Below are positions 1 through 10,130 of a DNA stretch of 62,000 nucleotides, piece by piece (positions within the stretch are counted from its first letter, which is position 1; each line of letters starts with the position of its first letter). The notes beneath the pieces were generated by a model that worked only from the letters and a program-made list of their open reading frames with translations, was not told the DNA's origin and did no database searches. A program made the position numbers and the translations under genes. The stretch comes from Cryptomeria japonica (taxonomy: Eukaryota > Streptophyta > Pinopsida > Cupressales > Cupressaceae), in the NCBI RefSeq assembly GCF_030272615.1, contig NC_081415.1, positions 233,067,303-233,129,302 of the forward strand, given 5' to 3'.

Positions 1-518
1 GATTAAGCAGAGGTATACATGAAGACATCATTTGAAGGTGAAGCAAGGTTTTTGTAGAAGCATATCAACATTACACCGGTACTGAATCCAACATATGAAG
101 ATGCTATTTTGTACAATACATTCTTATTGGATTTAACCATCCAACTATAGTTAGTGTGACTCCCATTTTGTGATTGAGCAATGAGCTCTAGGCTGTTAGC
201 CTTTCTGCATGTGCAGACCCCATTTATGTACACTTACTATCTGCAGTAGTATCATTTGATTATGGGTAAGGTTTCCCACCATAGTTTTTCCCCTTACAGG
301 GTTTCCACGTACAAATATTGGTGTTGTCTTGTGGATGACTTTATGTTTATGTTTCATGCATTAATCTTTATTGGTATAACAATTTACTATTAACACTGTC
401 TACCGACATACTTAACTGGTTTATCAATATTAAGCATTAAGTTAGTTAATTGGTTTTTGGTTTGAATTTATTAGACAACTGATTCACCCCCCCTCTCAGT
501 TGTCTCTGGGACCTAACA
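1..518 (+). repeat. TE1: Ty1/copia LTR, 3' portion
   Basis: This stretch matches, with much divergence, the 3' part of the TE11 LTR at 61198-61826. Shared landmarks in the same order are 'ccggtactgaatcc', a TTTTTCCC...GGGTTTCC dyad near 285-312, a C-rich box 'ttcaccccccctctcag' near 484-499, and the terminal 'cctaaca' ending at 518. The LTR ends there and the next bases belong to the TE2 LTR, so TE1 (a solo LTR or the 3' LTR of a full element whose body lies left of the window) was inserted into TE2. The 5 bases after it (acaac, 519-523) should be the right copy of its target duplication; the left copy is outside the window. No coding capacity is visible. Confidence 0.8.
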
Positions 519-684
519 ACAACTTCCTAGGGTATCGACATCCTGAACATATCAAAGCTTGCACAAATCAACCATGGCTCCACTGAGTCCCAAATGGTTG
601 GTCCATTATTACAACTTGAAAGACAACACAAAAACTTAGAACACACCGAAATTGCTTTCTTGGAGTGATGTGTTCCCTGCACCA
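519..684 (-). repeat. TE2 3' LTR, truncated by TE1
   Basis: These 166 bases align with 4936-5101 with about 10 differences and no gap. The outer end (tgcacca at 678-684) is the LTR terminus; read on the minus strand it begins TGGTGCAGGG. The match stops abruptly at 519, where the TE1 LTR begins, so the rest of this LTR must lie left of the window beyond TE1. Confidence 0.85.
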
Positions 685-694
685 TACTCCCCTA
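685..694 (-). other. TE2 polypurine tract
   Basis: On the minus strand the sequence just upstream of the 3' LTR reads CTAGGGGAGTA followed by the LTR start TGGTGCAG. A purine run directly abutting the 3' LTR is where plus-strand DNA synthesis is primed in LTR elements. The position agrees with the LTR boundary deduced from the LTR alignment. Confidence 0.6.
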
Positions 695-705
695 GGACAA
701 AGAAC

Positions 706-2309
706 TCAAGTCCCTTGAGTTAAGAGGTCTGCAATTTCCACTCCATGCTGAAGTATATCTGATTCTGACATCCACATAGCATCTGATTCAGGTAACCCTG
801 CCCACTTGACAAGATAATGCTTGTATACTCCTTTCCTTGTCTTTTTTACTTTCTTTCCAACTTGACTTGTTGGCATGGTGGAAAATCTATCACCCAATCT
901 TCAGCACCCTTTGATGAAGTGTCTAACTGATGTGTTTGCGATTCTCCCTTGTATGGATAGAGATCACATACATTAAAGATAGGAGGAATACCCAATGTGG
1001 GAAGGAGTTCAAATTCATATGCATTCTGTCCATATTTGTGCACCACCTTGAGAGGCCCAATCTTCTTCATCAATAACTTAGTAGGCTTCCCTTTTGGAAG
1101 TCTCTCCTTCCTTAGGTATGCTAGGACCAAATCTCCAATCTTAAATTGCACATTCCTTCTTGTTTTATCATCATTCACCTTATACTGCTTGAACTTTTAT
1201 TGTAAGGTCTGCCTTACCTTATCATGCACTTCATTGATACCTTCTACAAAATTCTCACCTTGTGCACGCTTAGGTGCCATAGAACTAAGATCTCTGAGCT
1301 CTAATATGCCCCTAGGATAAAATCCATACACACTCTCAAAGGGACTTTTACTTGTGCTTCGGTTAACTGAGTCATTGTATGCATATTCTGCCTGACCGAT
1401 TACCAAATCCCAAGTCTGCCCATGTTGTTTGGTGAAGCATCTTAGTAGATTACCCAATGATCTGTTGAATACCTTTGTTTGACCATCTGATTGAGGATGA
1501 TAGGAAGATGACAAAGATAATCTTGTGCCCAACTTTCTCCAAAGTGTCCTCCAAAAGTGGCTTATGAACTTCACATCCCTATCACTGACTATGCTGATGG
1601 GAAGGCTATGAATTCTAACTATCTCCTTGAAGAAGAGTCTTGTAATATAGGTGGCATCATTGGTTCTCTTGCAAGGTATAAAATGTGCCTTTTTGCTGAA
1701 CCTATCAACCACTACATACACACTATCAAATCCCCTTGGAGTTCTTGGTAAGCCTAACACAAAATCCATGCTCAAACATTCCCAAGGCCTCTGAGGTATG
1801 ACCAAAGGTTGGTATAGACCTGCATTACTTGATGAACCTTTTACACTTTGACAGATTGTATATTGTTCTACAAACCTTTTCACTTCTGATCGCAACTTGG
1901 GCCAATGGTAAAACCTACTAACCTGCTCCATAGTTTTATCTATGCCAAAATTACCTCCTAGACCTCCTTGATGCTTTTCTTGGATAATATTTTGTCTCAT
2001 ATAACATTGGGGAATGCAAAGAAGGTGTCTTTTGAACAACAAACCCTCTTGTATCATATACTCTAAATAGGAGACATGTGAGGTGTTAGAAAAAATAGTA
2101 CAAACAACATATATCTCTACAAAATCTTTATCATCCTTGTAGAGGTCTTTTAACTCAGTCGATCCCATACTTTGCAATTGTATCTCCTGCATAGTCATGA
2201 CTCTCCTACTTAATGCATCAACTACCTTGTTTGCAGTGTCCTTTTTGTTCTTGATAGTGAAGGTGTAGGATTGTAGGTATTCAACCCACTTTAAGTGTCT
2301 TTGATTCAA
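706..2309 (-). pseudogene. TE2 integrase with C-terminal chromodomain
   Basis: The minus strand encodes a Ty3/gypsy integrase. The zinc-binding N-terminus is damaged: the usual GHFG appears as GGNFG, losing a histidine. In the core, the first aspartate lies in SMDFVLGLP and the second in IVSDRDVKF. The third catalytic residue, normally Glu in QTEV.NRSL, is Lys (QTKVFNRSL). The part from 846 to 1194 reads as the usual C-terminal extension (FKIGDLVLAYLRKERLPKG). After a frameshift near 870-895 a chromodomain follows, recognisable by YLVKWAGLPESDAMW. A stop separates 1197 from the next segment. The loss of the catalytic Glu and the frameshift make this a pseudogene; in the intact family the chromodomain guides integration into heterochromatin. 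Confidence 0.9.
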
Positions 2310-2944
2310 CTTCTCTTGCCCATTATAAGGAAACTAAGGGCATGGTTGTCAATGTAAACTACAAACTCTTTGGGCAGAAAATAATGACACCACTTCTTCA
2401 ATGCTTGCACCATGGCATACAATTCCAAATCATATGTGGAGTATCTTTGCTTGGCTTCATTCAATTTTTCTAAGAATAATGCTATAGGATGTCCTTCTTG
2501 GCTCAAAACAACCCCTATTGCCCTCTGGCTAGCATCATACTCTACTATAAACAACTAACTGAAATCAGGCAATCTAAGGGTTGGCAAATTTTTTATCTTA
2601 GCTTTCAACAATTCAAACCCCTTATTGGCTTCCTCTGTCCACTTAAATTGACATTTAATCCCTCCTTTGATGGTGTTGAGTATAGGAGCACAAACATGGC
2701 TAAAGTTTCTCACAAAATTCCTATAAAAAGATGCCATTCCATGAAAACTTCTAAAATCACTTATACCCCTAGGTATAGGCCAATTCAGTATTGCTTCTAC
2801 TTTACTTGGATCCATTTTTAAACAACCTCATGAAATGACAAAACCAAGGTAAGCTAACTCTATTTTCAGGAACTCACATTTTTCAAGGTTGATTTTGTGT
2901 TGAGCCTCCTTCAACTTATTCAAGACCATCTCCACACGCTTAAC
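2306..2944 (-). pseudogene. TE2 reverse transcriptase C-terminus and RNase H
   Basis: This continues from the RT fragment at 2945-3385 after an in-frame stop. It carries the RT thumb and connection (LEKCEFLK, then AYLGFVIS, then YRNFVRNFSHVCAPI) and an RNase H domain with the usual acidic residues in VEYDASQRAIG, DLELYAMV and YIDNHAL. Two further stops interrupt it, near 2818 and 2554. RNase H would remove the RNA template during reverse transcription. Order and spacing relative to the integrase are normal for Ty3/gypsy pol. Confidence 0.85.
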
Positions 2945-3385
2945 CTATTCCTCCTTGGACCTACTGAAGACCAAAATGTCATCAAGATACACTATAACAA
3001 ATTTACCAATAAACTCAACTAAGACTTCTTGCACAAATTGAGTCCTTCTTTCACCCATGTATGAGCTTGTTGAACTTGAGGCTTTTCCCGGGCACCTACT
3101 CATGGTATGCCCAACTTGATTGTAGTGATAACACCTACTGGGGAAGACTTTATTTCCTCTTCCTGAGTTTCCAAACTTGCCCCTAAAATTGCTTCTCCCT
3201 CTAAAGGATCCCCTATATGTTCCTCTTTGAGAATCCCTACTTCCTTCTTGGTTTTTATGCTCTTCATTTCTTGTATTATTCTTCCCTCTAGCAAAGGTTC
3301 CTCTACCTCTGAAATTCTTACCACCTCTATGCTTTTGATTTTTCTCACTTCTCATTTTGATATTTTCCTCTACCCTTAATGCCAA
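2945..3385 (-). pseudogene. TE2 Gag zinc knuckle fused to RT palm remnant
   Basis: A basic G/R/N-rich stretch leads to a CCHC zinc knuckle (CYHYNQVGHTMSRC) typical of a Gag nucleocapsid. Some 30 residues later the frame runs straight into the RT palm around the catalytic YLDD (FVIVYLDDILVFSRS). Protease and the fingers and most of the palm are absent, so about 1 kb of pol must have been deleted, with the reading frame kept open across the junction. The exact junction is near 3000-3040. The fusion is probably an accident of deletion and not a functional protein. Confidence 0.85.
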
Positions 3386-4064
3386 CTAAAAACACTTATG
3401 AATAGTGTCTAGTGTGAGGATTCTTATTTCATCTTGTATGTTTTTCTTAAGGCCATTCATGTATCTGGCCAATTTCTCCACTTCATTCTCATGCTTCCTA
3501 GCCCTCAAACTTAGTTTGTGTAATTCCTCACTGCATGCATTAACATCTAGCTCCCTTTGTTTCAAATTTTGTAGTCTCTTATGGATTTGGACTTCATAAT
3601 CTCCTGGTAGGAATTGAGCTTTCATCCTTTATCTTCATACACTCCCATGAAGTTATCTTTTTCTTACCTACTTGTACCCTTTCTTCTTGCATCATGTTCC
3701 ACCAAACCAATGTTGATCCTCTCAATCTTCACTTGGGTACATTTACTCTTTTCTCCTCTGCTACCTCCTTATAATCAAAATGATTATTTAATGCCCCTAT
3801 CCAATCTAGTAACTCCTCTCCATTGATATTTCTTCCATATGTGGGTAATCCATCCAAATTATCCTTGGAAATGGATTTGACTACATCCAAGAATAGTTTT
3901 TGGTCTTGAGGCATTGCCACTGCTGTCTGGTCCTCCTCATCTTCCACTTCTTCATCTATCTCATCTCCCCATTCTATCTTAACCTTCCCCTTCTCCTTCT
4001 TGACATCTTGGGTTCCTTTACTTCCTTCCTGATCCTTCAATCCTTCTGGCATCTCTGTCACCAT
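3386..4064 (-). pseudogene. TE2 Gag
   Basis: Translation starts at the Met at 4064. An acidic, K/E-rich leader is followed by the retrotransposon Gag region, with LPTYGRNINGEELLDWIGAL near the start and, after a frameshift between 3729 and 3625, FLPGDYEVQIHKRLQNLKQ and LARYMNGLKKNIQDEI. These match the Retrotrans_gag fold of plant Ty3/gypsy elements, which builds the particle. The nucleocapsid knuckle is in the next segment (2945-3385). It cannot give a full-length product because of the frameshift and a stop at 3386. Confidence 0.8.
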
Positions 4065-4291
4065 CTGCCAAAAATAGTTTTAGGCCTACTCAGGTGAATT
4101 GGAAAGATGGCTTTGGAAAGATTCACCAGTCAAAAAATCTGCCAAACCTAATTATGGATTTTTTAAGGGCACTCACAGGGGTCTCCAACCATGTCTCAAC
4201 TTTTCTTCTACCAATCCACATGTGCTCTGAAATTGCACATCTTCTGCTATCCTAGGCTCACCAACTCCTAGGTGTGAGCCTAGGGTATCAT
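4065..4291 (-). other. TE2 untranslated leader, primer site and stem-loop
   Basis: This lies between the 5' LTR and gag. Immediately after the LTR end the minus strand reads ATGATACCCTAGGCTC; this could be an initiator-Met-tRNA primer site (TGGTATCAGAGC plus CTAGGCTC) that lost a few bases, but the match is imperfect. At 4251-4284 there is a perfect 11-bp inverted repeat, CCTAGGCTCAC and GTGAGCCTAGG, with a 12-base loop that itself contains CCTAGG. No ORF is convincing here. Confidence 0.55.
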
Positions 4292-5101
4292 TGTAAGTTC
4301 AATTCAAAGGTATGCAAAATCACACAACCTACTCTAAACATATTTATAGACCCTAACCTATTATTCCACATGATTACAACTGGTTCCATCAATGGATGCT
4401 CAGGTTAGAGCCATTTTTTCCTTAAACCCTACTTTACCAGGGTTTCGCACCTAATCACAGAGAATGGTTCTAATCTCTACAACTAGACACAACCAAGCCT
4501 GGATATCTACCTTGTTGGAAATAATATTCAACAAACTCTCATGCCCTGCAATGAGATTCTTCTGACAAGTCCGTATTGGACCATACAATGCAACAACAAC
4601 AAAGAAAAGTGTCAAAAACGGTGTCAAAATAAGATTTCCTTACAACTCCAAAAAATTGCTTTTGCATTCTAGAACTTCTAACCCATACAATGGTGATGTC
4701 TTGGGCTTTAAAATACCTAGTTCAGTTGGCTAGTACCAACTTCTTCATTGCCAACATCCAAAATGCAACTTTTGCAAAATGTTGCTTAACAACTTTTACA
4801 TTTATTTGAACCTTAAGATGAAACTTTGCACTTAGGTGTACTTGATGGCTCCAAAGGACCCTCAATGCATTCTAGGAGACCTAAAATAATGCCTTGCACC
4901 CTATGACATGATGACTCTGTAACAACATCAACATTACAACTTCCTAGGGTATCAACATCCTGAACATATCAAAGCTTGGACAACTCAAACATGGCTCCAA
5001 TGAGTCCCAAATGGTTGGTCCATTATTAAAACTTGGAAGACAACACAAAAACTTAGAACAAACCAAAATTTCTTTCTTGGAGTGATGTGTTCCCTGCACC
5101 A
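4292..5101 (-). repeat. TE2 5' LTR
   Basis: On the plus strand the block runs from TGTAAGTTC to TGCACCA, giving the standard TG...CA ends and about 810 bp. Its right 166 bases pair with the truncated 3' LTR at 519-684. On the minus strand a TATA box (TATAAATA, 4341-4348) lies only about 50 bases from the LTR 3' end, so R-U5 would be short if the assigned left end is right. The right end abuts the interrupted TE3 gag. Confidence 0.7.
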
Positions 5102-5655
5102 CATATAGTTGTTCCCTAATAAACTTCTTCGGATCATAAGTTTCTTTAGTAATAGAGATATTATCACTATAGATTTCCAGTAGAGACATCAAAATCTTCT
5201 CAATTATGTCTTCGTCTATCAAGGTGACACCAACTTATTTGATTTCATTTACTGCACTGTCAACCTTTTGAAAATAGCTTGTTATATCTTTTCCTTCCAT
5301 TTTCAAGTTCTCATATTTGCGCTTAGCTGTTCGCTTCTTTGATAATTTGACTCTATCATTTCCTTCATAGATATCTCTCAGCTTTTTCCAGACCTCATAA
5401 GCAGTATTCAATGAAATAACCTTTGTTAATTCAGCCTTTGATAAAGCACTAAAGATAAGATACCTTGCCTTTTCATTCTCTTCATGTGCTTGAATCTCAT
5501 TTGGAGTAGTAAGACTATTTGTTGGTTGTACATACTTATTTTCCACAACTTTCCAAGTGTTGTAGCCCAAGGAGATTAGGTAACCTCTCATCTTCACTTT
5601 TTTAGAAGCTATAGTCAGATTCTTCAAAGATAGGAATGGTTAGTTTATGTGCCAT
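5102..5655 (-). pseudogene. TE3 Gag, N-terminal part
   Basis: The minus strand encodes a copia Gag of the UBN2 type. Recognisable blocks are MRGYLISLGYNTWKV, ENEKARYLIFSALS, EVWKKLRDIYEG and KITSYFQ-like DITSYFQKVDSAVNEI. The probable start is the ATG near 5655; a frameshift near 5600 separates it from the main frame. One stop lies at about 5232, after which the frame continues (DEDIIEKILMSL) to the TE2 boundary. The TE4 Gag at 26496-27165 has the same blocks in the same order. It is the capsid precursor; here it is broken by stops and by the TE2 insertion. Confidence 0.85.
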
Positions 5656-5703
5656 CAGATTAGGATCTACCTCAAGTGGTTTAGCTCTTCTCTAAGGAAC
5701 CAA

Positions 5704-5719
5704 ATCTCTAATACCAATT
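5704..5719 (-). other. TE3 primer-binding site
   Basis: Read on the minus strand, the bases after the LTR end are TAATTGGTATTAGAGATT. This fits the initiator-Met-tRNA primer site TTGGTATCAGAGC with a C-to-T change and a drifted 3' part. Confidence 0.7.
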
Positions 5720-6780
5720 ATTATATATTGGGGCAAATGAGAGGGGGGTGAGTTAGTCGACAACTTAAAATTTTTCTTCAATACATTCACACATCCGAAA
5801 TAACTAATAGAATTAATTAAAACAGATATAACAGGAAATCACCTACACAAAACAATTCACACAATGAACACCGGATATAATATGGAAAACCCAAGAAGGG
5901 AAAAACTACTAAGAATGTTAGATTTCAATATATAGCATTGGTTAAGGTGAGTTTTATAAAGGGTGTCTAACTGCTAGAATTCTCACTACAGGAAGGCTCA
6001 TCGTCAAAGGAAGAAGAAAGAAAAAGAGAATCCACCACTGTAATGCAATATACAATACCAAAATTATTTCTAGTGGCTCAACAACAATACACTTCATACG
6101 TCATTGGTCCGATTATTATTTTTCAGTCTCACACATTGTCCACATCTCATACATTCAGATCATCTGCATATTTATACTGTCTCTAGGAAATAGAATCTTC
6201 TAAATCGTTCAATATAGAGATTTGAAATAGGTAAACAATAATCATTCTGGTGGTGGGAAGGAATGAGATGTAGACCATACCACAACAAACATCATCGGTT
6301 AGATCAACAAGCTACATCCATCACCAATTCCCTACCCAAATCATGACTCACACGCTACACAAATGTCATTACCCATCCTCGAATTATGGACCTAATATGG
6401 ACCCAAAATAGCACTACCCAACACAACAAAAATAAGAATGGAACCAAGATACTTATGAGTACAATCAACCAAAACAATATTTGGTAAACAAAGAAATCTA
6501 GATCACCATCAGCATAGGCGAAGGGCTATACTGCCTTATCGAACCACTATACCCCCCAATAAAGGGGGGTTGATTTCAGAGGTCAACTCGTGCTAGTTGT
6601 CTCATTCCAGCATTCTCACTCACAATCAATCAACACTGAATATCGATTGTGGCACATCTTCCATGCACCAAATATTCTAATTACACATATTTTGGATTAT
6701 CACATATTCCAAATTACTAACTCTTATGTTGGAATCAATGAAAATCATTAATAATAACCATCAACATTACATTTTCAACA
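5720..6780 (-). repeat. TE3 5' LTR
   Basis: The left end is fixed by the primer site. The G-run 'gagaggggggtga' at 5740-5752 is the complement of the C-rich box seen near the 3' end of the copia LTRs here. A dyad with 'ggaaaacccaagaagggaaaaa' shape (here split as ggaaaaccc / gggaaaaac) follows at about 5882-5906. A TATA-like 'atttatact' at 6170-6178 is on the minus strand. The right end is placed at 'ttttcaaca' (6780) by analogy with the 'gctaaca' end of TE4 and is less certain. Confidence 0.65.
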
Positions 6781-7345
6781 TGGATTAGATATAATGGTGG
6801 ATAAAGGAAAAACGGATTGGGACCAACGATAAGGGAAAACCAAGGCTTGGTAAAAGGATGGATGGATGGAGAGATTGTTTGGATAGGAGATAGATTGATG
6901 AAATCGATGGATATGAATAGGATATGGAGAACTAAAGGATGGAGGATAGGAGAATGGAGATCCAAGAACTATGTTGCAAATAAGTGAAATGCCCCACACT
7001 AGAGGCATTGGAATTAAGAATGGAGGGATGGTAGATAGAGATGTATGAGATGAAAGGATATTATATAAAGGATATGGATGGTTGAGGAATTAAGGATTGC
7101 ATTTTCCAAAGCATGCATGTATATTATTTTTCCTCTAGCTTGATCAAGATCAAAGGTAGGAATGAAGGATGCATTTGGATAGGTTGGGGAATATGAGATG
7201 GAGTATATGGATAGGATAATCATGATAAAAGATAGGAAAGGATGATGGAATTAGATAGGATAATGGATAGAGGATAAGGAATATGGAAGATGTGGATGGT
7301 AGGATGAAGCTTTCCCTCAAGTGTAGAGTGCAAGAGGATGGGGGA
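6781..7345. repeat. Purine-rich degenerate GGAT tract
   Basis: The plus strand is very rich in A and G and is built from variants of GGATA and GGATGG, for example 'ggatggatggagag', 'ggataggagat' and 'gatggaggatagg'. The period is irregular. The reverse strand reads as long pyrimidine-rich ORFs that are artefacts of this composition. No gene is supported. It belongs to the older sequence into which TE4 was inserted. Confidence 0.6.
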
Positions 7346-8048
7346 ATACACATTAATATCCCTAGTTTCAGCTATGGCATAAACATGGAATAACCCCTAC
7401 AATTTTTTGTCCAAATTTCTATCCCATGTGCTCTATGAACATAAATTGAGGTGAAATTTCACTCCCCTTATCCATATTCTAATCCTTGTGAAAACGCTTT
7501 GATTTGAATCTAAGTTGTCAATTTGTAAAATTGACTAAGTTCTATTTTTAAAAAAGAATTGGTTTTTATTTCTAGCCGCACTTTTAGAGTTAAACTCTGA
7601 TTTTACATTGATTTCATGTCTAATGTGCATTTCATGGTTATACACCTATAATCTACATCTTAGTTGCATTTCAGGTTCGTAATCCTAAAATACACTTGTT
7701 TGTGTTTGGAACGAATGACATTTAATGCTAAGTGTTTGTGAGTTAATTCGTTTCTTTTTCCATTTTAATATCTCCCTTGCTTTTTGTTTTCATCATTTAT
7801 GTGCTTTTCTTTGTGTGTTCTTGCTGATTAAGTTATCCTTGTCTCATTTACTTTGATTGAAGATTACCCATCCATTATTTAAAGCTCAGAATTTTGATGT
7901 TTTTATTTGGGTAAGTCGTGCTTCATTTTTTAGTTAGTGTTCTCATTGATAAATTTGTGCCCTAATTATGTCTTTAATATGATTAGGGCTTTTTGCATTT
8001 TTTGTGTCATGTGTCGATTTATGTTTTTGGTTTAATGATCTACCAAGA
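7346..8048. other. AT-rich sequence without recognised features
   Basis: No ORF, LTR end, primer site or repeat can be supported here. The sequence is T-rich on the plus strand with short T runs. It leads directly into the palindrome array. Confidence 0.6.
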
Positions 8049-8363
8049 GTGATGTTGGTGAGGATTATAAACACGAACAACATCACTATGTTTGCATTTG
8101 ATATCATTTGGTGTCATTTGGGTTTATAAGACAAATGACACTATTATTCATTGCATTTCCCATGAATCACATATAGTTTGGTGTTACAAACCCAAACTAT
8201 AGTAATTAGCATGTAGTTTTGATTCATAACACCTAACTATACACCTTTTTTTGATAACCATTTAACTTCCAAACAGTGTCATTTGGAGTTACAACTCCAA
8301 ACTACACCACCCGACCTAAGTATTACACCATGGTATAGTTCAGAGTTGTAACTATGAACTACA
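8049..8363. repeat. Array of short palindromes, left part
   Basis: Six imperfect palindromes of about 30-38 bases lie at 8049-8086, 8111-8141, 8172-8201, 8212-8243, 8276-8307 and 8334-8363. A typical unit has arms like GTGTCATTTGG and CCAAACTACAC around a centre such as 'agttacaact'. The spacers are 10-35 bases and not conserved. The array resumes at 28183 on the other side of TE4, so TE4 was inserted into it. Individual units could fold into hairpins as RNA or single-stranded DNA. Confidence 0.7.
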
Positions 8364-8416
8364 TTGAAATATTTTCTTTACAAAATGCCACAATGTAGTT
8401 AAAAAATACTTTGAAC

Positions 8417-9344
8417 TGTTGAATATTCAAACAATTGAGAGGGGGGGTGAATCCGTTGATAATAAATTTTTATTTTTAACCTTAATGCATAGATTTAGAA
8501 TATTAAACAAAATTAACAGATTTTGAAAGTGCATGCAAGAAATAGACCAGATGCTAGAGACACCAAAATTTATGTGGAAAACCCAAGAAGGGAAAAACCA
8601 TGGAGAATTTTAATTCTCAATGAATATGCACTAGTTAAGGTTATTTTTTACAAAGAGTGGTTCACTTCCAATGTTCTCATTGCTAATGGGCTTAGTACCC
8701 TGAAAGGCTCACTACCAATATGTTGATTGCAGATGGGGTCATTTCCCTAAAAGGCTCACTACCGAAGAAGAAAGAAAGACAAAAAGAATCCACTACAATA
8801 AAACACAGTTTGCACTATCAAAACTGCTTTCAGTAGAAATCCACAACACTAAACTCACACAATCACTATATTATTTCAATTTCACATGTCTTCAACACAA
8901 AAAAAAATATCTCAAATCTTGAAATTAAATTCCTATAAATACTGCCTCTGAAAATCATAATAATCAATGTCGGTTGAGACAAAGATCTCAAATAGGTCTC
9001 CACTAAAAGTTCAGGTGGTGGTAAGAAATGAGAAGTGGACCATATAATTTATCTTTTTGAACATATAAACATACTACATACAACACCAAAGCCAGACCTA
9101 AAACACATCAACATGTTATACAACCTCAATATTAGGTCTAAGGCCTCGATCTCTGGATCAATCGAGACCCAAAGATAATGCAGTAAAACATCTTCCGAGA
9201 TAACAAAATGCATTCGGTGAAACCAGGAAACCTCCAACTGCACAACTTACCTAGTTAAAATACTCTTTCTCACCATACCACATCCAAAGTTAATCCAGAC
9301 CAAAGGATTTGACATAAATGACAACACATAATGCAATGCTAACA
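8417..9344 (-). repeat. TE4 3' LTR
   Basis: This 928-base block runs from TGTTGAATATTC to AATGCTAACA and pairs with 27199-28146. It contains 'gagagggggggtgaatc' (complement of the C-rich box), a 'ggaaaacccaag...gggaaaaacc' dyad at 8575-8600, two copies of a 'ctcactaccaatatgtt'-type motif, and a TATA-like 'ctataaata' at 8933-8941. Confidence 0.88.
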
Positions 9345-9621
9345 ATCTCCCTCATTGTCATTGATGGCAACATCCATCAACAACAATAATATGATGAAAA
9401 GAAAAAGATCTTCATTGCACAACCTTCTCTCTCAACCATCACTCTCTCCCCCTTTGACAACAATGACAAAGGTTGAAAAGACTCCCACTAAAAAAACTCA
9501 CTCTTGCTCCCCTTGAGGGGAAGCACACCATCATTATTCCAGAAAAGAATATACATGCTACTCACTGGACCAATGCAAACTTGAAATTCACAATTGTTGA
9601 AACTAGTAGGGTCTAATACCC
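9345..9621 (-). other. TE4 3' untranslated region with polypurine tracts
   Basis: Next to the LTR the minus strand reads AATGAGGGAGAT, the probable polypurine tract. Further purine runs on that strand are at 9443-9452 (AAAGGGGGAG in 'gtcaaagggggagaga') and 9508-9520. Multiple polypurine tracts upstream of the 3' LTR are known from Sireviruses. No ORF is supported. Confidence 0.6.
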
Positions 9622-10130
9622 CTAACTTCTATGAGAGATACTCAAAAGTATCTTTGTAAAATGCCTCAGTGAAAATGTCGCAATTTGCTCTTTTGTGGGC
9701 ACATACTCAAGTCTGACCTCATTATCTAGAACTTTTTCCCTCAAGAAGTGATACCTAACAAATATATGATTTGTTCTGGAATGTTGTACCAGATTCTTTG
9801 AAATATTTATTGCACTATTATTGTCACACATGATTGGAATGGGGTTATGAAAATTTACACCAATGTCCTTCAAAGTCTTCTTCATCCATAAAATTTGAGA
9901 ATAAAATGAAGATGCTGCAATGTACTCTACTTCTGTCATAGATAAGGACACAAAATCTTGCTTTTTGCTTGACTAGGCAACTAACCAAGAGCCAAGGAAG
10001 AATGCTCCTCCACTTGTGATTTTTTTGTCATCAACTCTTTCGGCCTAGTCTACATCTGTGTAAGTTGTGAGGCTAAAATATGAGTTCCTGGGATACCACA
10101 AACCAAATTATTATGTACCTTTGAGATATC
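9622..10130 (-). pseudogene. TE4 RNase H
   Basis: The copia RNase H domain is seen as SLSMTEVEYIAASS (normally QSTAEAEYIAAS), then IMCDNNSAINISKNLV and RTNHIFVRYHFLREKV, ending with VPTKEQIATF. Upstream, near 10000-10100, the first aspartate segment (TYTDVD) can be read in a frame broken by stops. It removes the RNA strand of the DNA-RNA hybrid. It follows RT directly as usual for Ty1/copia. Confidence 0.85.

Larger units (their letters stand above)
519..5101 (-). mobile_element. TE2: Ty3/gypsy chromovirus, internally deleted
   Basis: Reading on the minus strand the order is 5' LTR (4292-5101), leader, gag with one zinc knuckle, the last part of reverse transcriptase, RNase H, integrase, chromodomain, polypurine tract, and a truncated 3' LTR (519-684). 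A chromodomain after the integrase is the hallmark of chromoviruses. The protease and the first two thirds of RT are missing. The two LTR segments that can be compared (166 bases) differ at about 10 positions, so the insertion is not recent. It lies inside the gag of TE3, and TE1 later landed in its 3' LTR. Confidence 0.9.
5102..6780 (-). mobile_element. TE3: Ty1/copia element, 5' part only
   Basis: Only the 5' LTR, the primer site and the first part of gag are in the window; TE2 interrupts gag at 5101/5102 and the remainder would lie left of the window. The gag is closely similar to that of TE4, and the LTR shares the general layout and some blocks with the TE4 LTR, so the two belong to the same copia group. 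Confidence 0.8.

Noticed and set aside
4944-5222. Single 92-codon frame spanning 5101/5102
   Set aside because: Its first part is TE3 Gag and the rest is TE2 LTR; the frame crosses the insertion point by chance.
6735-7353. Several minus-strand frames rich in Ser, Pro, Ile and Leu
   Set aside because: They come from the purine-rich GGAT tract and show no domain.
8049-8363. CRISPR-like array of palindromic repeats
   Set aside because: The units vary, the spacers are uneven, and the surroundings are plant retrotransposons; no cas genes.
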